In this document: positions 23,471 to 47,486 of the stretch, in pieces
How positions within the stretch are numbered: position 1 is the first letter of the stretch
Layout of the letters: the number at the start of each line of letters is the position of its first letter
From: Macrocystis pyrifera
Taxonomy: Eukaryota; Sar; Phaeophyceae; Laminariales; Laminariaceae
Length of the DNA: 64,000 nt
Direction: 5' to 3'
NCBI GenBank assembly: GCA_031763025.1
Contig: JASSKH010000028.1
Location: 7,823,324-7,887,323, forward strand
Made by a program: the position numbers and the translations under genes
Notes under the pieces: model-generated
Told to the model about the DNA's origin: nothing
Databases searched by the model: none
Seen by the model: the letters and a program-made list of their open reading frames with translations, nothing else

Positions 23471-23632
23471 CTGAGTGCTGGACACGAGCTCCATGCCCCG
23501 GGACTGGGCTTCCGCTTCGAAGTCTATGTCGTCGTTGATCACCGCAGAGGTCACCGTCGCCCTAGGAGCACCTTTTCCCGCATCCTCCATCCCTCCGCCT
23601 GTGCTCGTTTGTTCCCCACATAGCGCCGCCAT
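23471..23632 (-). CDS. Candidate first coding exon of an unrecognised gene
   Basis: Fifty-four codons from ATG: MAALCGEQTSTGGGMEDAGK, a linker, then VINDDIDFEAEAQSRGMELV and SSTQ, ending in phase 0 at donor GTGGGT. The composition is protein-like and not repeat-driven. The frame stays open upstream to another Met at 23683, but the downstream ATG has the better context. No family was recognised. The exon at 21626-21762 may belong to the same gene, but its phase (1) needs at least one exon in between. Confidence 0.4.
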
Positions 23633-23858
23633 TATTATTTTCTTTGACTCACAAACACCAACAAACACAAAAGCAAAAAACAAACCCTCGCTAGAACACG
23701 ACTTGGTCTGCCGAGCGGGACCGCCGAGACAACAAACGGAACTCAGATTGCACTGGATAGTATCGGGGGAAGGTGTGTCCCAGGCCCTCTGCTGATGACG
23801 TCAAACACCTGCGGCTGTGACAACTGGATCGACAGCTATTATTCAGCTGCGCCCACAG

Positions 23859-23879
23859 CAGCAGCAGCAGCAGCAGCAC
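23859..23879 (+). repeat. (CAG)7
   Basis: It lies about 230 bases upstream of the candidate ATG exon at 23632. Confidence 0.95.
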
Positions 23880-23999
23880 AACGCACAGAGAAAACAGAAA
23901 AAGAGAGAGCCTTCAGGCGCGGTGTAAAAGTCTCGGGATTTCGGGATGTCTACAGCCAATCAGTGATCGGTGTGTGTATTCGGCCGCAGGAAAGGTAAA

Positions 24000-24760
24000 A
24001 CGCGTAAATTATTGGAATCTTTATTGATTTACTGTGCTAGAAGGCTCTGACCGGAAAGTGTGTGATCAGCAACTCGTAGAGAGAGAGCCAAGTGATGCAG
24101 AAGGCAGAAGGTTCCGGTATCGGTGCCGGATCGGCAGAGTCTGAAGGGAGGCGTCAAGGAGCAACACAAGAAAAGTGGCGTTGAATTCTGCCCAGACGAA
24201 GTAGAGGTACGAACGAAAGCGGACGAAGGAGAGCTACAAGAGAGAACGAAAACGACGAAGAATTAACTCGGAAGAAAAAACTTCTCTGTTCGCCTCAAAC
24301 GCTTCATACTGCTGAAGAGGCGCAAAAGAAGCAGTACTATTAAAAAAATATTAGTACAACAGTTAGTTTGTTGTGGTAGGTGGTTCCTGATGAAAAAGTT
24401 CGTGGCAGCGCAGAGCACAATATGTTAGGCATTGATCAAGACAATCGACACAGCGGCAACATGAAGAGCCAGTCCACACAGAGACAGTGAGTACTACCGG
24501 GTAGAAGACGAGTAGGCCAAGGGATTCATGGAATAATCACCGGTAGCGACGGGCAACTTTTATGTGTATACGGACAAAAAAGCCATGTATGCACCCGTCG
24601 CTCCGTAGCTATACTACTATACAGATTAAGTACAACAGTTGTGTACACGTGAAGGTAGTATTACCTCTCTGGTACCCGGAACTGAGCCGTAGAGGTAAAA
24701 GATCGATCGACTACTCAGCCCAAGGTAATGATTATAATAACACTTCCCCCTTCTCTGAAC
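24000..24760. other. No gene seen
   Basis: Purine-rich unique sequence leading into the SINE-J cluster. Confidence 0.5.
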
Positions 24761-24960
24761 GGCGGGATCTTTGGGGCGTCGGTACTACCGTATACGGTCG
24801 TACGCTGAGCTTCGTTTCAATACCTGAGGGACCAGGGAGACAAGTTTTTAGGGACGCACGCGCAAGCGTTTCCATACAGAAACGCTCGAAGTGAGGTTCG
24901 AACCCGTGTCCTCGACGACGTCAAATGTGAAGGTGTTGCCTACTGAGCTATAGGGGTAAA
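24761..24960 (-). mobile_element. SINE-J copy (family description here)
   Basis: Read on the minus strand it has a tRNA-like head: an A box TAGCTCAGTAGG and, about 50 bases on, a B box GGTTCGAACCTC, that is, an internal RNA polymerase III promoter. A ~130-base unrelated body (GCGTGCGTCCC..., GCCCCAAA) follows, ending in CGCCGTTCAGAGG. The linker CCCTGGGCTG...GATCGATCTTTTACCCC joins one copy to the next. tRNA-derived SINEs have this structure. Confidence 0.75.
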
Positions 24961-25016
24961 ATGTCAATCGATTACCCAGCCCACGGTAATCCTTGTAACA
25001 CTCTGCCCCCCTCTGA

Positions 25017-25230
25017 ACGGCGGGATATTTGGGGCGTCAGAACCGTATACGTCTGTACGCTGACCTTCCCGCTTCGTTTCATTACTTGGGGAACCAGGGA
25101 AAGATGTACTTAGGGGCCGCACGCGCAAGCGTTTCTATCAATGAAACGTTCAAAGTGAGATTCAAGTCCGTGTCCTGGACGACGTCAAATGTAAAGGTGT
25201 TACCTACAGAGCTATATACAGGGTAAAAGA
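25017..25230 (-). mobile_element. SINE-J copy, tandem to previous
   Basis: Same orientation and layout; the A box is TAGCTCTGTAGG and the B box GACTTGAATCTC, so the promoter is weakened. Confidence 0.7.
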
Positions 25231-25289
25231 TCGATCGATTACCCATCAGCCCAGGGTGATCCTGACAACATTATCCCCCCCTCTGATAT

Positions 25290-25372
25290 AAGGATTACCC
25301 TGGGCTGGGGTAGCGATTGATCTTTTACCCCTCCCTATAGCTCAGTAGATAATACCTTCACATACAACTAAA
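25290..25372 (+). mobile_element. SINE-J head fragment
   Basis: Linker CCCTGGGCTGGGGTAGCGAT, TCTTTTACCCC and A box TAGCTCAGTAGA; the B box is missing. It faces the two minus-strand copies. Confidence 0.6.
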
Positions 25373-25490
25373 CTGCAGTTTCTTGTTCTTCTTCTGTGAT
25401 GATGATGGCTCTTCGGGCAAGATTCCGATGAATACAACCGCAGCATTAAATATATAACTTCAACAAACCGGCTAAAAAGATAAGATACTA

Positions 25491-25595
25491 TTACGGGGGT
25501 ACATAGTTAATAGGACCTATGGTATACATAAAAACCTATATATTTACCTATTTTTACTAACAAAATTTGGTCCCGTTAACTATGGACCCCCGTAA
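25491..25595 (+). mobile_element. MITE-A copy, T/T
   Basis: A well-preserved copy. The right end runs straight into TACCAGGTACCAGG. Confidence 0.9.
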
Positions 25596-25804
25596 TACCA
25601 GGTACCAGGTATATAAATAATACGATGATACGAAAAATTATACTGACTGACGCGAAAAGGATATGATGGGCGACGCAACACACGAGGACGAGTCGGGCAG
25701 TGACGCGCACGCACGCACCTGTTTCCGTCGAAGTACATATTCCTGTTGGGGCTTCATAGATATAGGGAAAACGTGACGATTGCACAGCGACGGTCATTCA
25801 TTTC

Positions 25805-26146
25805 GTGATTGGGAGGGGGTGCAAATTGATTGGTATCCTATCTGGTATAATTGTTGTGACTTTGGACCGTTTCAGGAGTTACGACGACGTGCGTTTTCGT
25901 AGCAGCAGGGGTCGCGTCATTTACGGCCCCTCCCCAATATTTGTTGATCGCTACTCCTTTTCAGCGGTCCTACGTGTTGCCTTGATCATCGCCCTCAACC
26001 TGGGGCGCAAAGCAATCAGTTTACCATCTACATACCCGGGAGACCTTCTCCCCAGCGTCAGAAGCACGCTCTATACCCCTCTGGGACACGTGCGAGCGCA
26101 CGTCTCAACCTCGGTTGGACCACTATTAATATCTATAACACAATAA
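25805..26146 (+). mobile_element. Possible fossil fragment of a Ty1/copia-like reverse transcriptase
   Basis: The frame resembles the copia reverse-transcriptase block around LRVxLxIALxLG, followed by a weak echo of the region leading to the Y-x-x-P-P-LG motif. The catalytic part is not present, and no LTRs or other domains were found nearby. It is a broken, old fragment if the assignment is right. Confidence 0.25.
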
Positions 26147-26489
26147 GTAAGAATGCAAGGAGTCGAACGGCACGTCGGTTGCAACGTGTGTGATCCTGTA
26201 CCCGTGCATACTGCTGGACGCTAAAACGCTGCTCGTAGATGGTTGATAACGCTAAAAATGATCATTGTGTTTCGGTCGCTGTCTTCAACACCCAAACAAA
26301 GGGGTAGGATCATTGATGATGCGAGTGAGTGAGTGATGCGGGGATGCAACGTATTACTACAGGAGGAGGAGGACGAGAGGACGCGCGGCACATTTTGTGC
26401 GCGTACTATACTGCTGTGAACATCTTGTCGCACCATGGTTGCATGGATCAATGAGATTGAGATACGAAACCAGAGGCACCGATCACTCG

Positions 26490-26575
26490 GTGTTAAGGTC
26501 TTAGTCCGTTGGGCTAAAGGTAAAAGGTTAACCAATCGCCTACCCAATCTAAGCCTCATAACACTTTCCCCCCCT
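26490..26575 (-). mobile_element. SINE-K partial copy
   Basis: It repeats the A-box side of the copy at 26759-26835 (GTTAAGGTCTTAGTCCGTTG, GGCTAAAGGTAAAAGGTTAA) without a B box, in the same orientation. Confidence 0.55.
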
Positions 26576-26702
26576 GGAACGGACCGGATATACGGGTCGA
26601 CGCGTGACACCAACAAGCGGTTCCAACTTCTGGGGATCCAGAAGTATTTTTTTCAGATTCTTGACATGAGGAAATTAACTTTTCTTTAAAAAGCGATTTC
26701 AC

Positions 26703-26835
26703 GGTGGACGTGAGATTTGAACTCACGACCAACGATCCATGTCCTGCCGTCGACGCCATGTGTTAAGGTCTTAGTCCGTTGGGCTAAAGGTAAAAGGTTA
26801 ACCAATCGTCTACCCAATCAAAGCCTCATAACATC
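26703..26835 (-). mobile_element. SINE-K, tRNA-like head with linker
   Basis: On the minus strand, A box TTTAGCCCAACGGACTAAG and B box GAGTTCAAATCTC lie in tRNA-like order and pairing (GTCGTGAGTTCAAATCTCAC forms a T-arm). It is a different tRNA source from SINE-J. Confidence 0.6.
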
Positions 26836-26884
26836 GGAGTATGATTTACCCTTCTTGGAGAGTATGCAGCAAGCAGTTGTACTA

Positions 26885-26991
26885 TTACAGGGGGGCATAA
26901 TAAATAGGACCAAATGTTATTAGTAAAAATAGATGAATATATAGGTTTTTGTGTGTACCATAGGTCCTATTTACTATGCCCCCCCCCGTAA
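26885..26991 (-). mobile_element. MITE-A copy, A/A
   Basis: The right C-run is expanded to nine. Confidence 0.88.
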
Positions 26992-26999
26992 TACTTCTT

Positions 27000-28470
27000 A
27001 CGATAGACACGCTGCACGTTGTCGGATGGCGACGAAGTAAGCATGTTAACAGAGAAGATCAGAAAACTGGCGAGTGTATGCATTATTGTGATACGGAGAA
27101 GTATTTGGACTATAGAATAGTCACGGAATAGCCGTAGTATCAAACCCCTGTAAACACCCGAAGAGTACAATGATTAGGATAGCCGATAGGACAAGAGTAG
27201 ACAAGCGCCCGAGGAAGTTCTTCGGGCAAGTGTATTTACCCGTCTAGAAGGAGAGCAGAGTGGGGCATCAAGCCCCTATCGAATCACTCTCAACAACTAA
27301 CTCCCTCCATCTCTCACCGTGAAGAGGACTATTAACAATACAAAAAACAAGAAGCGTCCCAATAAACAAGAGAAAGAAGCTGCGTTTTTGGCCAGATCAG
27401 ATGCTTAGTGCAGTTCCTGCATTTCATTCCCTTACCCACCACCCTTACAAGGCGTCGTAGTGCATTGCCTTTGCTGCAGTAGGCAAGATTGTGTTATTTC
27501 AGAACGATTCACGTTGAAAGGAATAATGTATATTATAGTATCCAGCTGATGACAATAACGCATCTGCCCCTCTGAACTACGGCTGTGCAGTACAACTGTC
27601 CTTATACTCAATACTCTTCGTCCATCGCAATTTTGACCGATGATTTTCTTCATAAAGAATCCAACATATCTACGAGAACTATACAAACGTCAACACTTCT
27701 TCACAAGGGCACAGACATGCAGGCGTGTAAGACCCGGGAAACGGGTGAATCGTGCCCCACTCTTGTCGAATTCCCACCAGCCATTTCGCGACCCAACGAT
27801 TTTCGGGCGAAAAAATGGCGAAAAAAAAACTAGAAAAACGGGGTGTTTTTGTTTTTTGTGTACGTCGTACGTACTTGTGTACCTGGTATGCATGTAGTGA
27901 TGTTTTGTCCTAAATGATGTGGAGTTCACGTGCTATGTTTATTTCGTTTATTTTTTCGGAGAGACTGCTGTCCGAAAATTGTGGAATTCACTTGTTTTGC
28001 TCATGCGTTTTACCGAAACTGGTATACCACGATCCAAACTTCGAACTGCGCACTTCAGGACAAGAAGAACGGATTCAGGTACGATTAGCATTAATAGGTG
28101 CTTTGACAAAAGCGCAATTACTAGCCCGATTCGGTCGTTCTCCTGCTGGGTGCGTAGAAAAAAAAGAAAAAACACGCGTGAAATTACGCCACGTAAACAA
28201 GAAAAAAATACCGGTAGAAACCAGAGTTTCGGTCCCCTAAAATTCCGGGCGTGAAAACCCATGATTAAAAGTAGGGCCTCAAAATGTCAACCTTCGTATA
28301 TTTTCAATAAAAAAATAAAAAAAAACGAAAGCTGTGATGAGATCGAGGATTTCACCGAAACTTATCTTGGCAATCTGTGTGTGATACTACTTTGCAAGAA
28401 CCTTCCAACTTGCTGCCTTTATACTGGAAAAATTACCTCACTCACTCTACAGCAGACAGTAATCCCAGGT
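27000..28470. other. No recognisable gene
   Basis: Unique AT-richer sequence. Overlapping plus frames of 108 and 111 codons near 27914-28254 show no motif. Confidence 0.5.
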
Positions 28471-28471
28471 A

Positions 28472-28575
28472 TTACGGGGGACCATAGTAAACAGGACCAA
28501 ATATTACTAGTGAAAATACGTAAATATATAGGTTTTTATCTACACCATAGGTCATATTATCCATGGACCCCCGTA
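28472..28575 (-). mobile_element. MITE-A copy, A-type left arm
   Basis: The right arm is diverged (ATTATCCATGG). Confidence 0.88.
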
Positions 28576-28641
28576 ATAATAGTTGTCGCAGAAACGGTGA
28601 TCTTGAAGCAACATAAATAGGTGGTCGACAGGTCCAATATT

Positions 28642-29364
28642 TCAATATTTCATATCTGGTACGTAGTTGAAGCCTCCCCAACTACAATACAGAATACGAC
28701 CTTGGTACCTGGTACGACAGAAACGCAGAAAAAAAAATGACGTACTCGTACGTACGTGCGTACGTACGTACGTAACAAAACGGCGTACGTACGTTAAAAA
28801 ACAATTTACAGTAGTATAATTGGCCTGGTGGCATGGTCTGTGTGACACGGCGACCAAAAGGCGCCAGCCAACCAGGGCGAAGGCGATCGACTTGAGCCTA
28901 TAGCAGATAGCAAAATACACCCACCTAATAGGAAGACGTAGGAAGCCCCCTACTTTCGGTCCAACAGCGCCCACCGAGCGAAACCTAATACCCCCGTCCA
29001 GCATAATCGATAGATAGCGCCCCCACATACATACGGAGCGCTTTTTACTCTGCCCAGAGCCGACACAGCGTTGACCGAAACAAGTGGCGCGTGAGCGTCC
29101 GCCTACCGGTACGAACAGACTACTTGGAATTAGCGTGTATAAATTAACAGTAAAAGGGCGGTCGCAGGGTGTACCCCCGTTCCATTCGTCGGCTGCAGGC
29201 TGGGTTCTTCCTCTCTTCTTCTCATACTTCGAGGGCGCGTGCCGGGAGGGGACCACGTCGTCAAGAAGGCGGGGGTTAAAACCGAACACAACTTTCAGAT
29301 GTCGGGGGAAAATAGGGGGGGACCACGTACGGCAGGATGTTCCCCCGCTGCTTCGGCGCTTCAA
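28642..29364 (-). other. Unrecognised 240-codon open reading frame
   Basis: This is the longest frame in the window not caused by simple repeats. It starts MKRRSSGGTSCRTWSPPIFP and contains a hydrophobic stretch (RWVYFAICYRLKSIAFALVG). It lies 0.9 kb or more beyond the MAK16 stop. Its last ~60 codons run into (ACGT)n-rich sequence. A second open frame of 147 codons overlaps it at 29276-29719. No motif is recognised; it may be chance or an old transposon. Confidence 0.15.
28746..28796 (+). repeat. (ACGT)n / GTACGTAC-rich tract
   Basis: CGTACGTACGTGCGTACG and variants. Confidence 0.85.
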
Positions 29365-29719
29365 CCCCCGAGCTCGATAAACAACCTCGCGCGCCTCGAT
29401 ACGTAGAGAACACGCACCCGCGAAACCTCCATGTCTCTACGCCGTACCGATCTACCGCCAAGCAACCCGAGTGACGATGTGGTTCGACCGACTGCTTCCG
29501 GTCAGCCAAGGTTCGATTACACCGTTGAGGCGTTTTACGATAGAGGTACACCCTAAATCTTCTGAGGCTCCTGTATGCCCCCCCCAAAAGGTATAAGGCG
29601 GAATTCAACGGGGACAAAACACGTGACTCACGACTGATGCTGCGCGCATCTCGCACGTGTACGTACTCATTATGCTCAACAATGAAGAGCGCACAAGTTG
29701 CATGCTCATATGCGGCCAC

Positions 29720-30260
29720 AGGGTCTATCGAGGTCTGACACGTGAGGCGCCCGGTAATGACTTCGTGGCGGCTCAGAAACTTTTTTTTTTCCCGGATGTG
29801 ATATCTCTATCGCACATAGAACGCTTCCGTTTTTTCAGTACGCAACTCCGAAAACGCCCCGCTGTGCTACATCAACAACAACAAAAAAACTACCCACGAG
29901 ATCTCACCCCCCACCACGCTTTTGTTTCACATTGCAGTCATCGAGGCCTGCAATTTTCTAGAAGAGAACCACAGCGGTACCAAAAAAAATATCTCCACAC
30001 TTTTTCTGCTTCACGCCATCTTTTCAACTCTCCAGTCCCTTGAGCAGCCACCGCTATAACTATATCTCACTCCAACTCTAATCAGCTCGTCCTCCCCGTT
30101 TTACGTGAGCGCAGTTTGAAGTTGCTGAAACGTTTCCGAGGTACATTTAAGCAAGAAACAACAAACAAAAGCGCCATCAATTTTTGGCGTACCAAGCACA
30201 AACACCCCCTCAAAGAAGCCCAACGACATTCTACCTCCCGGACAGCGGTAGCACCCGTTG
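29720..30260. other. Downstream flank of MAK16
   Basis: Presumably holds the MAK16 3' UTR and end site on the minus strand. No clear poly-A signal was picked out. Confidence 0.4.
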
Positions 30261-43201
<12,941 letters not shown>

Positions 43202-43565
43202 CTGTCCCGTATGGATTGGAGGCAGCCATATGCACGCACAGCAGCATCATACGGAGTACACACACAAACAAGCAAGCACACACAGCGACGAAAAGAACGA
43301 ACGAACGAACGACACACACAAACCAAACGAAACATGAGAGATGTATTAAAATAGAGTCTACGTACGCAAATTACCGCCGCAGGTCAACCAATTCAATCGG
43401 TCGAGCTAACAGCTAACGTCATTTTTTTTTCAACTACATCCTATTAATACCACGGATACCTTCCAAACGAACGCCAAAGGCGAGCACGACACGAAGGGAA
43501 TGGATCACCAAGTTACGCGATGCTGTACGCTATATAACCTGGTACATATACGTACGTGAGTACTA

Positions 43566-43670
43566 TTACGGGGGTCCATAGTTAATGGGACCAAACATTG
43601 TTAGTAAAAATAGGCAAATATATAGGTTTTTATGTATACCATAGGTCCTATTAACCATGGACCCCCGTAA
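43566..43670 (-). mobile_element. MITE-A copy, T/T
   Basis: It lies 365 bases upstream of MAK16 exon 2. Confidence 0.9.
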
Positions 43671-44210
43671 TAGTAGTAGCCAGTCGTACGAGCGCGTAAA
43701 TCGCGCTCCTTTTCTTCACAATTTCCCATTTTCGGGTGTTTTGGCGTCAGGGGACGTGACTTCGAATTCAGGCAAAAGCGAGGACCATATGGTCTATTTA
43801 CAGCCGGATATATAGGAAAACCAGGGGATGTGCGCCGGATGTCCCCTGACGACCACAGGACGCACGGGAATGCCGTGATCAAAAGCGAGCGTACGTATAC
43901 ATGTACACTACCTTCAATGATTTTCCATACTGAGGTATATACCGCTGTTCGTACTCGCACACACACGAGAAAAAAAAAAAAAAAAAACGATTGAAACAAG
44001 ATCGGGCACGTCCATTAACCAACGCCAAGTGGTGTGCGCACGTACGCCTTTCGATCGCCGACCTTTGGACCATATTCGCGAACGGACTGACTCTTCGCCT
44101 GCACGAACGTGGAAGCACAGCTTGCTACTACTATACGCGTGCATGCGTACTGCTGCTGTGTATTAATATTAAAGTGCACCGGTACTTCGTACGACAGGTA
44201 TCACATGATG

Positions 44211-44231
44211 CTGCTGCTGCTGCTGCTGCTG
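44211..44231 (+). repeat. (CTG)7
   Basis: Trinucleotide run upstream of MAK16. Confidence 0.93.
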
Positions 44232-44383
44232 TACTTCCGCCTGTTGTTGCTGGCGTTTCGTGAAGCCGCCGCAAGCGTCAGACAGACGTGCGTGCATCAA
44301 GGTTGATGACGGCAGCAAAGCAGCTGAAACAACACCACACTGAACCAAATAGAAGGAAGCCTTGGATTAAGTATGTATATGGT

Positions 44384-44411
44384 AACGGTCTCTATATTTC
44401 CGGTCAGAATG
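44384..44411. mobile_element. MITE-C half element
   Basis: TCTCTATATTTCCGGTCAG resembles one arm only. Confidence 0.35.
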
Positions 44412-44754
44412 GTGCATCTATACGCGGGGATACTGTCTGCTCGCTGTGTCTGTACGTGTATCATACCCGGTATAATACAAACTGCCTGAGGCACATGCCG
44501 GTTATCATATACGAGGGACCTACACCAGCAACGTGCAGGGAGGGAGGAGGAAGATTTTTGAATCAAATGGGAAACGAGCAAACACCTCATGGGATCTACC
44601 AGGTATTCCGTATGACCAGCACAACCAAATGCCACAACATCCGCGTTTCCTGGCGGTAGGTTTCTCGTGTACAGGGAGGGGAGGGGAGGGGAGGGGAGTT
44701 AGTGCAGCAGTAGGGCACACAGCTCGCACCAGTTCATGTAAAACCTGCGGGTAC

Positions 44755-45450
44755 TCTTGCGTGTGTGTTCTTCACATTCAACCGTTCTTCTACTCGTCGA
44801 CATCCAGCACACCCAGTGTCCGTGCTGATTCTTCACCCTAGAGAGAAACAAGCTCCGCCGTCACAAACTACGACTCAGAGATAAATGCTGTAGAAGTACA
44901 TGGTAATGCAGTACTCGCAAGCCGACTATTGATAAACAACGCAATGCCATGTCGTCATCGTCCCCATGCTTGGTAGGACAAGCGCAACGTCATATCACTC
45001 TGTGTTCTAAAAATAATCACCATTTGGTTTAACAATTAGTGTAAAAACTGTGCTTATATTATGGGACAGAGTGGTACGCCTGCAACCTGAACACACTCTA
45101 TACTTACATATTAGCCAAAAACATAAGCACCAGCAGCAGCGGCACAACACCAGCGAACCTCCCGCTGGCTCATCCCGGCATACATCGGAACGTCTAACTA
45201 GCGACATCACCGGGATTCCAAAGCAACCGCATTTGGACTCGTAGTACCTCCTTACGAGGGTACCTGGTACGTAAGAAACTCAAACCGTACCGGAAAGCAT
45301 CATCATCTTGGCTAATGTGTGTGTGTGTGTTCTTCACATTAAACCGTTCTTCTACTCGTCGACATCCAGCAAGCCCAGTGTCCGTGCTGATTCTTCACCC
45401 TAGAAAGATACGAGCTCTGTGGTCACAGACTACGACACAGAGATAACACA
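44755..45450 (+). repeat. Direct repeat, ~125 bases, two copies 560 bases apart
   Basis: GTGTGTGTTCTTCACATTCA, CCGTTCTTCTACTCGTCGAC, ATCCAGCACACCCAGTGTCC and GTGCTGATTCTTCACCCTAG occur at 44759-44885 and 45320-45447. Family unknown. Confidence 0.85.
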
Positions 45451-45771
45451 CCGTAATGCATTAATAGCCTACGCGATACCATGCCTTCGCACTAGGTGCG
45501 GCCGACACAACATACATACATACGCCAGCAACCAAAATACACCATAAAGAAAGAGAAGCAACGAAAAAACCAAACCGAAAAAGAACAAGAAAAAGAAAAA
45601 GAAAAGGAGAAGAATCCCAAATAAATAAATAAAATGGGAAGCCAAAGCTCAGACACATACATACTTACCCCGAGCATGGGCCAAAAGGGACGTGCAAGGG
45701 GAAAGATACGAGAAGGAAAAAGGGGACTATGCATCCCGGTGAACACTTAACTAAGTAAAAAGAGCAATAGT

Positions 45772-46466
45772 GAGGGCCACTCCTAACGAACAAAAAAAAT
45801 CACGATTCATGACGCCAATTTTTTTAGCTTTTCCCTAAAAAAACAAAATCACGATTCGTGACATTTGTCGTGTCTCAAAATACGCCTGATCAAGGCACTA
45901 CGCAACCCACGTGCACCAACGGTATCCGATGGTCGTCATAGGGGCATGGCAGACTCTGCTTCGTACGCTGCTTGTGGACAACGGGCGGCAACCCAAAGAC
46001 ACCGCTGGGCGCGGGCTAACGAGGAGGTTGTGGCCTCGAAATTTCCAGGGGGAGGAGCCACTGCTGGAAGACAAACGCGAAAATGACCTGGGGATGTCAC
46101 AGGCCAGGCCGCGCAAACGGCCTGCGAGATGGAATCTCGCGAAACGAGCTTGGCCGACGGCCGGTGAAGCTGGAATCTCACAGGCTGGGTCAGGCTTCGG
46201 CCCGCGATTCGAATATGTCACGGGCTAGGCCAGGTGCGGACGGCCCAGCCCGGCCTGGCCGTGCCCCACTCTCCAGAGTTTGCTCCACACCCCCCCAAAA
46301 AACGTTGGGTTTGAAATATCACAACTTTAACTATTTGAAAATATCACGAAACGCGACGTTTTTTTCGGCTTTTTTCGTTAGAACTGAAATGTCACGGATC
46401 GTGATCTTTTGGCATGCCTAAAAATCACGAATCGTGATTTTTTTTTGGTTCGTTAGGAACGGCCCT
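45772..46466. mobile_element. TIR-G, hAT-like non-autonomous element
   Basis: The left end is GAGGGCCACTCCTAACGAAC with AAAAAAAATCACGATTC; the right end reversed is CAGGGCCGTTCCTAACGAAC with CAAAAAAAAATCACGATTC. CAGGG-type ends are usual in hAT transposons. No matching 8-base flank was found. The interior is GC-rich (GGCCAGGCCGCGC) with no recognisable transposase. Confidence 0.65.
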
Positions 46467-47048
46467 GAGTGGCCAAAATACGCTCGTCACCCACCCACTA
46501 TGTAGTACTTCTTTCATAAGGATAAGAAGGGAAAAAAATCAAAATGCATACCGAACGGCCGCAGCAGTTGGCGGTACGAGTAGCAAAGAAAAGTCCAACC
46601 TATTAGTCGGCCTGGTACCTTGTACTGCTGCACGAGTAAACAGTACCTGGTAAATAGATGGAGGTGTCTGAATTTTCGTACGAGTACTCGGACGGAGATA
46701 CAGCAGCAGCAGTAGATATGTTCAGATCTGTGGCTTGGGGTTTGAGTTCATAGGTGCAATCCAATACAGAAGCACAACCCTTAGGTCCCAGAGACGTCTC
46801 AAGGACAGGCAAGGACAGCCAGCAACAACCGCATGGCCCATTGAACCAATATCTAGCGAGGCTAGCTAGACCGTCACTGAGTGGCAGGCAACCACATGTG
46901 GTTCAAACTTGCCCAACGCCAGCTAGGATAGTCGCTGCAGGGCGATGGGTGGAGAAGACGTGCGGTGGCAACAAGTTTGCACCCAACCAACAGTCCGTGT
47001 GGAAACGGGGCTGTCAACACCAAGGCCGAAAACAAGTGAAGTACCTGC

Positions 47049-47225
47049 ATGGTGGCTGAGTCCACGAACGAGCTAGAGCCTGAGTGCCAGCCGCCTCCTC
47101 AGCAGATGCCTTCTGAGCTCGAGCTCCCCTGTGAGCACATGCCGGTTGTTCCAAATCCTGCGCAGCGTTTGCAGAAAGGGGACTGCAAAGTTTCGATTCC
47201 GCCGCTTTTTTGCTTTTCTTCGTAG
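47049..47225 (+). other. Small unrecognised ORF (58 codons)
   Basis: It starts MVAESTNELEPECQPPPQQM, continues with a Pro/Glu-rich stretch and ends FCFSS and TAG. An in-frame TGA lies just upstream, so the ATG would be the start. A 101-codon frame at 46754-47059 overlaps its start in another frame. No family is recognised. Confidence 0.12.
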
Positions 47226-47486
47226 ATGCCCACGTGGGACAGACGATCTACTGCTGCTGTGTAGATCATCTACTGCTTGTAGATCCTAACCTGCCGTTCT
47301 GAGATGTTATGGGGGGTCTGTTTAGTACAGATCCAATCCAGGAAGTCTACATGCGTGCTAGATTTTACAGCTTGTGCGACTCTCTCCCGGAAACATGAGC
47401 CGGACCGCGCAGATTAGGAATCTGTCTGCCCCCCAATGTCCTGATGGTGTTAATATTAGTACACCAGTGGTGCGCACTGTTCTTCA

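Larger units (their letters stand above)
43671..45771. other. Upstream flank of MAK16
   Basis: It should contain the start-codon exon and promoter of MAK16, which I could not identify. It also holds poly-A, (CTG)7, a GGGGA run and the 125-base direct repeat. Confidence 0.4.
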
